Source of the DNA: Pontimonas salivibrio
GTDB taxonomy: Bacteria > Actinomycetota > Actinomycetes > Actinomycetales > Microbacteriaceae
Direction: 5' to 3'
DNA length: 64,000 bases
Assembly: GCF_002950575.1 (NCBI RefSeq)
Contig: NZ_CP026923.1
Coordinates: 186,001-250,000 of the forward strand
A program made the translations under genes and the position numbers. Of the stretch, positions 41,041 through 50,019 are shown one piece after another. The notes beneath the pieces were generated by a model, which worked only from the letters and a program-made list of their open reading frames with translations, ran no database searches and was not told where the DNA came from. Within the stretch, counting starts at the first letter, position 1. The number at the start of each line of letters is the position of its first letter.

Positions 41041-42467
41041 CCAGACACCACCAACAGTCGAGACGAGTCAGTCACGGCCAGTATTTGCCCGCCTGGTGTC
41101 ACCACCATGTCCCGGATGCGCTCACCCAGCTCCACCCGGTCTTCAGTGATGGTCGACTCGGGGGTGAGGGCCAGTCGAATGAGCGCTTGGCCGCGCAGCG
41201 AACCAATCAACAAATCTCCCGCCCAATTCGCTATCCCGGTTGCCCCTTCTGGGTACTGAATGATTGCCGTGGGGGCGATTGCGGGCGACCAACTCGTTGC
41301 TGGATCGACGGTGCCCTCCTGTTGAGAGAGGTAAATATCGAGCCAGGGGGCCGGAAGGGAATTCGGGTCGTCCGGGTAATTCGAACGGTCGTAAGGCTGG
41401 CCTTCAGACGTCAGCGGCCAGCCGTAGTCTGCGCCCTCTTCGATGAGGTTCAGCTCATCGCCACCTTGTGGGCCGTGGTCGGTAAGCCACAGTCGGTCGG
41501 TCCGGACGACGGTGATCCCCAAAGAGTTTCGAAGACCCTTCGCGAACACACGAGACTGGGCGGATTGGGCTGGATCAGAAATCGCGACCACGGCAGAAAT
41601 CGCTGCCGTGTCATCACGCAGGAGCGCGTAATCCTTTTCGACGTTGTCGACCCCAATCGCTTCAGCCTGACCAATGGTGCTTGAGCCCAAATGCATGTCA
41701 CCGATGGTCAGGTAGAGCTCATCGCTTGAGCCCCGGTAGGCCAGTGCCCCACCGAGGTGCACTTTGAGAGGAGCCCGTGCACGGTAGTCATCGGTGTAAC
41801 TCACACAGGGTGTGGAGGTGTAGATCACGTCGGTTGTGGCATCGTCCACGGTGAGGACTTCTTCGACGGCGACGCGGTGAATGGCCACCGACACACACTG
41901 TTGCTCGACATCGAGCACGGCGTCGGAAAGATACAGGTAGTCACCGGCGACAAGGGAGTCACGAAAACCCCACGTAGGCCCGCCGCCGATAACTCCCGCG
42001 TCGGCTGGGTTGTTCAGGGAACCTGCGGGGGTGAGGTTGGCGGTATCAGCGAAGCGGCCCTCATCGACGGAAAGTATTTTTGTGTCGCCAACGTGGGTGC
42101 TCACCAGGTGGAAGCCCGGGCAGATCTCCGCAATGGTGTTGTAGCGCTCCGAGTCTGTCGAAGGAAGCGAAGCGCGTTGAACGCTCAACTCGGAGCCTTC
42201 AGAACTGACAAGGTCCCGTGGCCCGCCTAGGCCCAACTCGAACCATTCCAGATTCCCTGGATCAAACTCGGAACAAAAAACAGGCGTGGCCGCCGGCTGG
42301 AAACCTGTGCGGGCAGTGCCCGTTTCCGACCCATCGGGTGGTGAACTCTCTTCTGCTGATTCTTCCGGTGTCTGTTCCACCGGAGCATCGGGTGGGTCGA
42401 TAGGTGCGGGCTGGCACCCGGCCAAAAGCACAGCAATCGCGATGAGTCCGAACCCAATACGCATCAT
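41037..42467 (-). CDS. PQQ-type glucose/sorbosone dehydrogenase lipoprotein
   Basis: This 476-residue exported lipoprotein has a signal peptide with lipobox LLAGC near 15-19 and a Pro/Glu-rich linker of about 40 residues. The six-bladed beta-propeller of the GSDH family follows. Typical blade motifs are KGLRNSLGI, LWLTDHGPQGGDELNLIEEG and DYGWPLTSEG. The family oxidises sugars with PQQ or works as a non-enzymatic sugar-binding protein (HHIP-like). No PQQ biosynthesis genes are in the window, so the cofactor would have to be made elsewhere or scavenged. It is convergent with and overlaps the GNAT-AAA+ gene by four bases. Confidence 0.85.
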   Translation of the reverse strand: MMRIGFGLIAIAVLLAGCQPAPIDPPDAPVEQTPEESAEESSPPDGSETGTARTGFQPAATPVFCSEFDPGNLEWFELGLGGPRDLVSSEGSELSVQRASLPSTDSERYNTIAEICPGFHLVSTHVGDTKILSVDEGRFADTANLTPAGSLNNPADAGVIGGGPTWGFRDSLVAGDYLYLSDAVLDVEQQCVSVAIHRVAVEEVLTVDDATTDVIYTSTPCVSYTDDYRARAPLKVHLGGALAYRGSSDELYLTIGDMHLGSSTIGQAEAIGVDNVEKDYALLRDDTAAISAVVAISDPAQSAQSRVFAKGLRNSLGITVVRTDRLWLTDHGPQGGDELNLIEEGADYGWPLTSEGQPYDRSNYPDDPNSLPAPWLDIYLSQQEGTVDPATSWSPAIAPTAIIQYPEGATGIANWAGDLLIGSLRGQALIRLALTPESTITEDRVELGERIRDMVVTPGGQILAVTDSSRLLVVSG

Positions 42468-42618
42468 CCCTTCACCTTAGAGTTTTCGGTTTGACAGGCC
42501 CTGGGCGATCACTTCGGGCCGCAGGCCCTCGTCGCCCTTCCTTAGGGCAATGTGCCCAGCCGGTGTTGTTAGCCTCAGCACACACGTTTGGATCCCGGAA
42601 AAAGCGACGAGGTGTGTG

Positions 42619-42990
42619 GTGGCGCGAATCATTGGCATCTACAACGCGGACGGCGGTCTACGTGGCGAGCTTGCTTACGTCCTGGGTCACATGGTGGGCG
42701 CCGTGGAATGCGCACTGTGTGACATCACCCATTCGCCGATTCGTAAGAAAAAAGCGTGGAAAGAAATGGAAACCCGCCTTGCAGGCGAAGGCCATGACAT
42801 TGTGCTGCGACACCGTAACGAAACGACGGACGCTGAGGCTCAGGCAAGCGCAGGCCGTGAGCCCTGTGTGCTCATTGAAGGCGATGACGGCCAGCTCAGC
42901 ATGATCATGGACTGGAACGATTTGAGCGTCTCTGACGGCAGTGTGGAAACCTTCGAGCGCATTCTGCGCTCGAAGCTGTTGATGTATTAG
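42619..42990 (+). CDS. conserved hypothetical protein with CALCDITH motif
   Basis: This protein of about 123 residues begins MARIIGIYNADGGLRGELAY and carries the compact motif ECALCDITHSP (C31, C34, H38) with following basic residues. The motif CxxCDxxH looks like a metal-binding or thiol-redox site. I recall similar short proteins in actinobacteria but know no function. The C-terminal part is predicted alpha/beta, with EPCVLIEGDDGQL. The GTG at 42619 was chosen from GAGG at 42609-42612; the frame is open further upstream. It is divergent from the sugar dehydrogenase gene. Confidence 0.7.
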   Translation: MARIIGIYNADGGLRGELAYVLGHMVGAVECALCDITHSPIRKKKAWKEMETRLAGEGHDIVLRHRNETTDAEAQASAGREPCVLIEGDDGQLSMIMDWNDLSVSDGSVETFERILRSKLLMY

Positions 42991-43109
42991 TTCTCGGCAC
43001 GTGTATTCCTTTGCCATTAGCGATGAAGGGAAAAAACTGTCGCAGCGCTGTAGCTGACGCTGAATGCCCGGTTCACTCAGCCCTGCCTGAAGTCGACTAA
43101 CGTTCAACG

Positions 43110-44126
43110 GTGAGCTTTATTTCTGCCAGCAACCTCGTCAAGACCTATCAGTCCTCCGGCAAAACGGTGACTGCCCTTGATGGCGTCAGCCTCGAGGTCC
43201 CGCAGGGAAGCATCCTGGGGCTTTTAGGCCCCAACGGTGCTGGGAAAACCACCACAGTGAAAGTACTCACCACACTGACAAAACCCGATTCGGGTCACGC
43301 CACCATTGGCGGCGTCGATGTATTGGCTAAACCCGATGCCATTCGTCGGATGATTGGCGTGAGTGGTCAGTACGCTGCCGTGGATGAGAACCTGACGGGT
43401 TTTGAAAACCTGGACATGGTCGGCAGGCTTTACCACCTCTCCCCGGCGGACTCGAAAGCCCGTGCGCGGGAGCTCATTGAAATGTTCGATTTGGTGGAGG
43501 CAGCCCACCGCCCAGTCAAAGGCTTCTCCGGTGGAATGCGCCGTCGTATTGACCTCGCGGGTGCTTTGGTCATTAAACCTCCTGTGCTGTTTTTGGATGA
43601 GCCCACCACAGGGTTGGACCCTAGAAGCAGGCTCGCCCTGTGGGACATCATCAAAAACCTTGTCACCGAGGGCACCACCGTTTTACTGACCACCCAATAC
43701 CTGGAAGAAGCCGACCAACTGGCCGACAGTATTGCGGTTGTCGACCACGGCAAAGTGATTGCCCGGGGCACTGCCGATGAACTAAAAGATCAAATCGGTG
43801 GCGCCCGAGTGGAAGTGACCGTTCACGACCTCGACCAGGTCGGAGCCGCACGCGAACTCCTTGCATCCCACGGCCAGGGTGAGCCCAGCGTGGGAACCGA
43901 TGAGCGACAGTTAGCGATCGCGGTGGACAACGCGCCCAAAACACTTCAAGCGGTCCTTCGCGCATTTGCCGAAGCCAACATTGAACTCAACGACGCCGGC
44001 ATGCGCCGGCCCACCCTCGACGACGTGTTCTTGGAACTCACGGGACGCAGCGCCGATGGCCAGGACGCCGATGACCTCACTGCCGGTAACACTGACGAGG
44101 CCCAGAAGAAAGAAACCCGCGCATGA
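43110..44126 (+). CDS. ABC transporter ATP-binding protein, DrrA (daunorubicin resistance) type
   Basis: This 338-residue ATPase has Walker A GPNGAGKTT near 45, signature FSGGMRRRIDLAGAL, Walker B VLFLDEPTTGLD and the switch His replaced by the family's TTQYLEEAD region. A C-terminal extension of about 100 residues carries the DrrA-type CREEM-like tail. The pairing with an ABC-2 permease in the next gene, overlapping by four bases, identifies a DrrAB-type exporter of drugs, lipids or glycans. The substrate is unknown. The GTG start at 43110 lies about 120 bases after the previous gene. Confidence 0.92.
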   Translation: MSFISASNLVKTYQSSGKTVTALDGVSLEVPQGSILGLLGPNGAGKTTTVKVLTTLTKPDSGHATIGGVDVLAKPDAIRRMIGVSGQYAAVDENLTGFENLDMVGRLYHLSPADSKARARELIEMFDLVEAAHRPVKGFSGGMRRRIDLAGALVIKPPVLFLDEPTTGLDPRSRLALWDIIKNLVTEGTTVLLTTQYLEEADQLADSIAVVDHGKVIARGTADELKDQIGGARVEVTVHDLDQVGAARELLASHGQGEPSVGTDERQLAIAVDNAPKTLQAVLRAFAEANIELNDAGMRRPTLDDVFLELTGRSADGQDADDLTAGNTDEAQKKETRA

Positions 44127-44962
44127 GCGACACCTCGCACGCCACCCTCCAACCCACCGGAACACCGCTTGGACGGTTCCTCTCTGACGGTTGGGTCACC
44201 ACCAAGCGCAACCTTCTCAAAATCAAAAGGGTCCCCGACATTTTGGTCTTCACCCTGATCCAACCCATCATGTTTGTGCTGCTGTTCACCTACGTCTATG
44301 GCGGTGTGATCGAAATTCCCGGATCCAGCTATCAGGAGTTCCTGATGGCGGGAATCTTCGCCCAAACGGTGGTGTTTGGCTCCACCTATTCGGGCTCAGC
44401 GATGGCCCAAGATCTTAAAGACGGCATCATTGACCGGTTTCGCACCCTCCCGATGAACCCCTCGGCGGTGCTCGTGGGCCGCACCAACGGTGACATGTTC
44501 ATCAATGCCGCCTCGATGGCGGTCATGATGATCACCGGGTTCATTGTGGGCTGGCGGGTGCGCTCCAGTTTCTTCGAAGCGCTCGCCGCGGTGGCGCTCA
44601 TCCTCCTTTTTGCCTACTCCTTTTCGTGGGTGATGGCTTATGTGGGGATGAGTGTGAGAAGCCCAGAAATCATCAACAACGTCTCGTTCCTCATTCTCTT
44701 TCCGATTACTTTCATCTCCAACGCTTTTGTTCCCTCCAGCACCCTGCCCGGCCCGCTTCGTGCGTTTGCGGAATGGAACCCGGTGTCGGCGCTAGTGCAA
44801 ACATCGCGTGAGCTTTTTGGCAACGTCCCTGACGCTTTCCCTGTGGGGGAAAGCTGGACAGCCCAAAACCCGCTGTTGACGGTATTGATTGGAATGGCAG
44901 TGATGCTGGCGATTTTCGTCCCGCTGTCCATTCGGAAGTTCGCCGCGATTTCCTCGAGGTAA
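44123..44962 (+). CDS. ABC-2-type transporter permease, DrrB type
   Basis: This 279-residue protein has a hydrophilic N-terminal 25 residues and six hydrophobic helices in the ABC-2 pattern. The segment [20 protein letters not shown] opens the membrane domain, and [20 protein letters not shown] with the [15 protein letters not shown] segment is typical of DrrB. The last loop contains [20 protein letters not shown]. It forms the channel for the ATPase encoded by the overlapping upstream gene. A small DUF2256 gene follows after four bases. Confidence 0.92.
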   Translation: MSDTSHATLQPTGTPLGRFLSDGWVTTKRNLLKIKRVPDILVFTLIQPIMFVLLFTYVYGGVIEIPGSSYQEFLMAGIFAQTVVFGSTYSGSAMAQDLKDGIIDRFRTLPMNPSAVLVGRTNGDMFINAASMAVMMITGFIVGWRVRSSFFEALAAVALILLFAYSFSWVMAYVGMSVRSPEIINNVSFLILFPITFISNAFVPSSTLPGPLRAFAEWNPVSALVQTSRELFGNVPDAFPVGESWTAQNPLLTVLIGMAVMLAIFVPLSIRKFAAISSR

Positions 44963-44966
44963 CCCG

Positions 44967-45125
44967 GTGGTCGCGAAAACGAAGGGCGGGCATCTGCCTA
45001 AGGTGTGCGAGCACTGCGGACTGGAGTTTGAGTGGCGCAAAAAGTGGGAGCGCGACTGGGGCAGTGTTCGCTATTGCTCTGAGCGTTGTAAGAGGACTGC
45101 CAAATCGACGCGTCACGATGGCTGA
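44967..45125 (+). CDS. DUF2256 small zinc-ribbon protein
   Basis: This 52-residue protein has a CxxC...CxxxC arrangement (C14, C17, C37, C41). [17 protein letters not shown] and RYCSERCKR between and around the cysteines are characteristic of DUF2256. The GTG has GAGG about 7 bases upstream. The start lies four bases after the permease stop. Its biochemical role is not known; a zinc ribbon of this type suggests nucleic-acid or protein contact. It ends 29 bases before tRNA-Arg. Confidence 0.85.
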   Translation: MVAKTKGGHLPKVCEHCGLEFEWRKKWERDWGSVRYCSERCKRTAKSTRHDG

Positions 45126-45154
45126 TATGCTCTAACACGTCGTGAAAACGATGT

Positions 45155-45227
45155 GCGCCCGTAGCTCAACGGATAGAGCATCTGACTACGGATCAGAAGG
45201 TTGGGGGTTCGAATCCCTCCGGGCGTG
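45155..45227 (+). tRNA. tRNA-Arg (anticodon ACG)
   Basis: GCGCCCG and CGGGCGT form the acceptor stem (with a G-U first pair), discriminator G, followed by an encoded CCA at 45228-45230. The arm TCTGA-CTACGGA-TCAGA gives ACG. The T-arm GGGGGTTCGAATCCCTC is intact. The gene is followed by a region with accessory character. Confidence 0.95.
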
Positions 45228-45230
45228 CCA

Positions 45231-45519
45231 AATCGGACACTTTAGACATCTTCTGACCTTGGGAGCCGGGTTGATGGTGGTGACTGCTGGGCTAGGGGGT
45301 TCCTTCGCGAAGGTTTCGCGCTCTTCCGGTTCGTGGTCTTGCTTGAGCCGGGCTTGCCCAATCGAGATCATGTCCTGCATTTCGGAGGTTGCCGGGACTC
45401 GGCGGATCACAGGGTTCGTTTTTTGTCCCCCCGCTGCCTAGGCTCAAGCGCAGTAGTGGGGTTACCTTTTAATTCCGAGGAGTCATCTTTGGCTCCAAAA
45501 ACAGTGAGGGGTCGCTGCA
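45231..45519. other. intergenic region downstream of tRNA-Arg
   Basis: This 289-base gap holds no convincing gene. A minus-strand frame from 45410 ends inside tRNA-Arg at 45186 and has normal-looking codons in its first 45 residues, but its end in the tRNA suggests a remnant or chance. No copy of the tRNA 3' end that could mark an attachment site was seen in the following 7 kb. Confidence 0.4.
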
Positions 45520-46032
45520 ATGAATTTCGCTTTGACGCTCGACATTGGGATTTTTCTTGCGTTCATTGCTGTGTTTCTCGAGTTGCGAAGCCAACGCAAT
45601 CGGGACAGGGCGCAGGCGAAGCGTGAACAAAAACGCAGTCAGTTTGAGATCTATCAACGCCTTGAGCTCGCGTCCATCGACTTGCACCGTTTTGAAGTGG
45701 ATCACGTCGACTTGATTCGGCCTCTTTACACCGGCGTCGGGGCGCCCACTGAACCGGCCGAGTTGAAGGCATACCACAACTATGTGTCCCAGATTCTCAA
45801 CCTATTCGAGTTGCAAGTCGAGTTGCACTGCAATGAATTAGTCGAAGCGAGCATTTTGGAGACATGGTTGCCTTGGTTTAACGATGTGGGGAAAGCGCCC
45901 GGTTTCCGCGCTGTATGGGAGGCTGGCGTGGGCAACCACTACTCGCAAAGGCTGCAGCGTTTGATGGAGCGAGTCATACAATCCGACGAAGGAATTCAAC
46001 CCTCAGAGTTGCGCCGTATTCTCGTAACCTAA
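45520..46032 (+). CDS. hypothetical protein with one N-terminal membrane helix
   Basis: This 170-residue protein starts with one short hydrophobic helix (about 4-22). A strongly basic segment follows (RSQRNRDRAQAKREQKRSQ). The remainder is a mostly alpha-helical soluble domain with HNYVSQILNLFELQVELHCN. This resembles small membrane-tethered proteins of accessory regions, but no named family could be assigned. The ATG is preceded by GAGGGG. It starts the stretch after tRNA-Arg, and the GNAT gene follows after 37 bases. Confidence 0.6.
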   Translation: MNFALTLDIGIFLAFIAVFLELRSQRNRDRAQAKREQKRSQFEIYQRLELASIDLHRFEVDHVDLIRPLYTGVGAPTEPAELKAYHNYVSQILNLFELQVELHCNELVEASILETWLPWFNDVGKAPGFRAVWEAGVGNHYSQRLQRLMERVIQSDEGIQPSELRRILVT

Positions 46033-46069
46033 TCTCTTTTCCTCAACCAAGTGTGAAGGGGTGCCCATC

Positions 46070-46636
46070 GTGACCGATGCGCTCTCGGAGGGTCTTGGAT
46101 TGTCGGTTACTTGGCTCTGTGATGCTCAACGCGTCGAGGAAATCACTTCTCTTTTCCTGGAGGGAATCCACAACGCATACATTTCACACGGTGAACTGAT
46201 GGATGGTCGCGCCGACGCCCCAGGGCTTTGGTCTCCCGACATTGCTGAAATTCACCGGAGAGAAATGGCACGGTTGGACCTTTCTGGAGGGCCGTTTCTG
46301 CACCCCGGGGTTCGTGTCGCCGTAGCCGAACGAGAGGGACAGATTGTGGGATTCGCCACAGTTACACGTGACAGAGATGAGGGCGATAATCAGGATCCCG
46401 TGCCGTTTGCCACAATCGAAGACTTTATTGTCGCGGAGAACCAACGAGGTCTGGGGGTAGGGTCGCAGCTGATTTCGTGGGTTGAAAAATCCCTCAACAG
46501 TGTGGGAATTGCGCGAATTTTTCTGGAAAGCGGCGTCGCAAATGAAGATGCTCACAGGTTCTTTCGGGCGAAGGGTTACGCGGTTACCTCTGTCACTTTC
46601 ATGAAGGACTTGGGGAGTCACCACTCGAGCCTCTAG
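46070..46636 (+). CDS. GNAT-family N-acetyltransferase
   Basis: This protein of about 188 residues has the GNAT fold, with VAVAEREGQIVGFATVT, the segment IEDFIVAENQRGLGVGSQLI carrying the acetyl-CoA loop (QRGLGVG), and a C-terminal IFLESGVANEDAHRFFRAKG. Targets can be small molecules, antibiotics or proteins. The start was set at the GTG at 46070, eight bases after AAGGGG; the GTG at 46061 overlaps that site. It follows the hypothetical gene and precedes the surface-protein gene on the same strand, but with a 308-base gap. Confidence 0.85.
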   Translation: MTDALSEGLGLSVTWLCDAQRVEEITSLFLEGIHNAYISHGELMDGRADAPGLWSPDIAEIHRREMARLDLSGGPFLHPGVRVAVAEREGQIVGFATVTRDRDEGDNQDPVPFATIEDFIVAENQRGLGVGSQLISWVEKSLNSVGIARIFLESGVANEDAHRFFRAKGYAVTSVTFMKDLGSHHSSL

Positions 46637-46851
46637 CTCGCGCGCTTGACTGCTCCCTCGGGCAACGAAACCTGGGTAGTGCGAGCGTGCTACCCGCGAA
46701 TGCTTGTCGATTGAATGTAACCGCTGGCTGGTGGTGAATGGTGCCGGGCAATTGCCTCCGCGGCTGATGCGGCTCTTGATTTCCGAATCGGCGCAGGACG
46801 CTTTGGTAGGAGTTGGCTGTTGCCTTTGACGCTTCATTAGCAGTTGAATAA

Positions 46852-46873
46852 AGAGAAAACTTTTCTTTTCTCT
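46852..46873. repeat. AT-rich perfect hairpin before the surface-protein gene
   Basis: AGAGAAAA and TTTTCTCT form an 8-bp perfect stem around CTTTTC, 71 bases before the start of the surface-protein gene, in an AT-rich part of a 308-base gap. The rest of the gap (46637-46944) holds no gene. The hairpin may be an operator or a terminator of the GNAT transcript; the sequence does not distinguish the two. Confidence 0.4.
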
Positions 46874-46944
46874 TCTAAATCGGCTAAAGTGAAGGATTAC
46901 TTGCAAACTTTCTATTTGTTGCTGAACCCGCTTGGGAGTTTGTA

Positions 46945-49900
46945 ATGCTCTACGCATGGACGCGCCGGCCCCGCCTGGTCGCAATGATGATGGCCTTTGT
47001 CTTGGCGACAGGTTTTATTGTCGCCCTCGGGCCAGCACAGCCAGCCTGGGCTGGTCACTTTATAGGCGTTGAGCCGAAAGTTGACATTGTGGAGTACAAC
47101 GCAGTCTCAGACATCGAGGAAGAAGGTACTGGTGTCTTCTACGCGAAAGTTTTGGTCAACAGTGTGTGGAAAAGCGGAGGAGATACCAGTCCAGAGAAAC
47201 GAAAGTTACCTGGGGAAGATTTTACCTCAGTAACTTGCGACGGAAGCTATGTGGGAGGCCTCAGTCAATCAGACGTTTATTATTGCCCTCTCCCCACTTC
47301 GGGGACAGCGGGGCTGCACTCCTTTGCCTGGGATGGTAGTGCTCGAATCAGCACAAACTTCAACGTAGGACAGTCTTCCTTCAGTTATGAAGTCGGCTTC
47401 TACTTCGACCCGGCTAACCCAGATCCGGAAGACTCGGGATGGTTTGGATCTCCCCGTTTCACCTCTTCCTTGCAGACCCAAATTGGTGGGGGTCAGAACT
47501 TTTCCCAAAACCTCGGAGGCGAGTCTCCGAACACCACGAAAAACACCACGCTGTCCTACAGCTTCATGGAGGATTCCACCGAGGTAGTTGACAAGAATGG
47601 AACCCCCGTTTCTGCCGAGAATGACGATGGCGGTACTGGCGGGGAGGGTCTGAGTTGGAGTGCCTCTGCACTAGGAGGACAAGATCTCGCCACCGTTTCC
47701 TCCGGGGGTGACTTGGCAATTTCTAGTGCTGTTTCGAGCCACATTGCTGGTGTCTCGAACAACAGCTTGGCAATCAAGCTCCGAGTTGAAGAGCTAGATG
47801 GCGACAACGGTAACGCTGTTGTGGGTTTCGTCACGAGAGACATTGGCATCGAGTTCATCACCACGGACAACACTGCACCCTCGATTTCAGGTTTTGACGC
47901 GAACCAAGAGTTTCGGGTGGTCGCAGGGACCGACACCGCCACGACCTTCACAATATCCGCGACAGATCCCGACGATGACACGGTGACGGTTGCAGTAGGT
48001 GGAACGTTTCCGGATTGGGCAACAATTGGGACGGCAACCAGTTCGAGCTCAGGCGGGGTGAGCACCACGACGCGCCTGGTCACCCTCCAGCCACCGTCAA
48101 ATGCTCCTAACGCGACAATCAACGTCGAGGTGACAGCAACTGATGACGGCGGTCCCGATGGGGACGTGAATTTGACGGCTTCTCGGTCTTTCAAAATTAT
48201 TGTGGTCAATGCGCCGACCATCACCGAAACGGGTGATTCTCAGGTGGCCATTTCGTGGGTGAACCCGACTCTTGAAGATGGCGAAACCTTGGCGGGGACG
48301 AAGGTGCAGTACTCCGACGACTCGGGAAGTAACTGGTCTACTTTCGAAACACTTTCGGGAAATGGTCAAGCTTCGACAATTACCGGTCTGACAAATGGTA
48401 CCGGTTATGTCTTCAGAACCATCCCCCAAATCCAGAGCGGTGGGGTGACATCTGACGGTACTGCCTCATCGGAATCTGAGGAGACCACACCACGCGGTTC
48501 ACAGAGCGCGACCTGGACGTTGCCTCCGTCACAACGCACACTCTTGCTGTCTCAAAGTGGACTCCAAATTGGTTCTGGCCTAAACGCCGCGTCGGCTAGT
48601 ACCGCGGTGAGTTACAGCGTGAGCGTCGCCGGCGATCCAAACTGCGCCCTTGATGGCTCAAACAATCTGACCTTTGATGCGGTCGGCACCTGCACATTGA
48701 GAGCCTCAGCAGCCGAGCAAGGAGCCTTCCTCGCGGCTACCGTTGACGCAGAATTAACGATCGTTCTTGTGCGACCGGTAGCGAATAACAACAACAACGG
48801 CAATAACGACGACGAGGAAACGACCGCTCCGGTGGTGGCCTCCACACCTGCGGTTCGAGCACCTGCGCGGGTTGACCCGCCGAGGCCCAACGCCAACCTC
48901 ACTACCACCGGTCCGGTGCTTCGCGGGGGCGTAGCGCCCGCACCTCCCCGTGCACCATCTGCGCTTGTGGGCGGACGTTCGGTTCAAACCGAAACCAGCG
49001 TTACCGGGGGTGACCAGCTGAACGTACGCGCAGGTTCCGTGAACCTCGGAGTCCAAGTAGACCAGGCTCAAGGTCGAGTGGTTGACGGCGCCGACGGCTC
49101 AAGGGGCCTTGAAGTCCGAAAAGGCTCCGCGACCACCTTGCGAGGATCAGGACTTCAACCGGGTTCGACCGTTCAAATATTTCTCCCCCTCAATGGAGAT
49201 GACTCTAAAGAGTTGGCTCAAATCCCTGTTGGCCAGGATGGATCTTTTGAGGGTTCCGCTCCATTCGCAACGAGGCCCCAGGATGCGCCCCTTCCGATTG
49301 GCCCACAAACACTCCAGGTCGTGTCTCTCGATGAGGACGGGAACCAGACAGTGATGGAGATGACCGTCAACATCGCGCAGCCCGTACCTACTCCAGAGCT
49401 CAACCGGGTAGACGGTGTCATTCCGACAATGGCTCCCGGGCAGTCCGTCGCGACAGAAGCGGGCGTTCCGGTTCCCGTGCGTGTGACGGCAGTCCGGGAC
49501 CAGAAACTTGCGGTCGTTGAGGGGGATGGCTGGACGATGTCGGTAAACGTGGCCTCCCCAGACGGTGGCGTTGAACCCAGTGAAGAAGGAGCATTACTAA
49601 AACTGGTGCGTAATGAAACCGTCGAGGTCTCCGGCGGTGGTTTCATGCCCGGGACGAGAAGCGATGTCTGGCTGTTTTCGGAACCCACTCTGCTCGGCAC
49701 CGTGGAGATCGATAGCAACGGTGACTTTAGTGGCACGTTGAAAGTTGACCCCAACCTGATTTCGGCGGGTGAGCACACTCTTCAAATTCAAGGGGTCGGG
49801 GACGATGGCTATGTGCGCTCGGCGAACCTCGGAGTGTTGGTCGAAGATGCTCAGGCTGCTGTCATTGACACTCAAGAGCAAAGCCTTGCCTTCCTCTGGT

Positions 49901-49983
49901 GGGTCATCGGCCTTGCCCTCTTGCTCGCCGCCGCAATCGGCGTCGGTACGTGGTGGTACCGCAGGGGACGACCTGTGGTGTAA
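46945..49983 (+). CDS. large cell-surface protein with fibronectin-type-III domain and C-terminal anchor
   Basis: This 1012-residue protein has an export signal (about 1-36, ending PAQPAWA-G). A beta-rich N-terminal region is followed by a cadherin/He_PIG-like Ig domain near 310-415, with FTISATDPDDDTVTVAV. A fibronectin type III domain near 420-515 contains VQYSDDSGSNW and ITGLTNGTGYVFRT. An Asn/Asp-rich linker near 612-622 leads to a Pro/Ala-rich stretch and two or three further beta repeats of one type, with LRGSGLQPGSTVQIFL and VSGGGFMPGTRSDVWL. A C-terminal helix (about 985-1003) and WYRRGRP anchor it. An adhesin-like or cell-shape role is an inference. It stands alone between two gaps. 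Confidence 0.8.
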   Translation: MLYAWTRRPRLVAMMMAFVLATGFIVALGPAQPAWAGHFIGVEPKVDIVEYNAVSDIEEEGTGVFYAKVLVNSVWKSGGDTSPEKRKLPGEDFTSVTCDGSYVGGLSQSDVYYCPLPTSGTAGLHSFAWDGSARISTNFNVGQSSFSYEVGFYFDPANPDPEDSGWFGSPRFTSSLQTQIGGGQNFSQNLGGESPNTTKNTTLSYSFMEDSTEVVDKNGTPVSAENDDGGTGGEGLSWSASALGGQDLATVSSGGDLAISSAVSSHIAGVSNNSLAIKLRVEELDGDNGNAVVGFVTRDIGIEFITTDNTAPSISGFDANQEFRVVAGTDTATTFTISATDPDDDTVTVAVGGTFPDWATIGTATSSSSGGVSTTTRLVTLQPPSNAPNATINVEVTATDDGGPDGDVNLTASRSFKIIVVNAPTITETGDSQVAISWVNPTLEDGETLAGTKVQYSDDSGSNWSTFETLSGNGQASTITGLTNGTGYVFRTIPQIQSGGVTSDGTASSESEETTPRGSQSATWTLPPSQRTLLLSQSGLQIGSGLNAASASTAVSYSVSVAGDPNCALDGSNNLTFDAVGTCTLRASAAEQGAFLAATVDAELTIVLVRPVANNNNNGNNDDEETTAPVVASTPAVRAPARVDPPRPNANLTTTGPVLRGGVAPAPPRAPSALVGGRSVQTETSVTGGDQLNVRAGSVNLGVQVDQAQGRVVDGADGSRGLEVRKGSATTLRGSGLQPGSTVQIFLPLNGDDSKELAQIPVGQDGSFEGSAPFATRPQDAPLPIGPQTLQVVSLDEDGNQTVMEMTVNIAQPVPTPELNRVDGVIPTMAPGQSVATEAGVPVPVRVTAVRDQKLAVVEGDGWTMSVNVASPDGGVEPSEEGALLKLVRNETVEVSGGGFMPGTRSDVWLFSEPTLLGTVEIDSNGDFSGTLKVDPNLISAGEHTLQIQGVGDDGYVRSANLGVLVEDAQAAVIDTQEQSLAFLWWVIGLALLLAAAIGVGTWWYRRGRPVV

Positions 49984-50019
49984 TCCCCGTGTGTTGGTCC
50001 TTTGGGTTGCGCCAGCTGC

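Noticed and set aside
45186-45410. Minus-strand open frame of 74 codons that ends inside tRNA-Arg
   Set aside because: Codons in its first part look normal, but it has no ribosome binding site or domain, and its stop lies within the tRNA anticodon region, so it is not supported as a gene.
48781-48816. Asn-codon run in the surface protein as a slippage-based phase-variation tract
   Set aside because: The run mixes AAC, AAT and GGC codons and is too short and irregular to slip readily.
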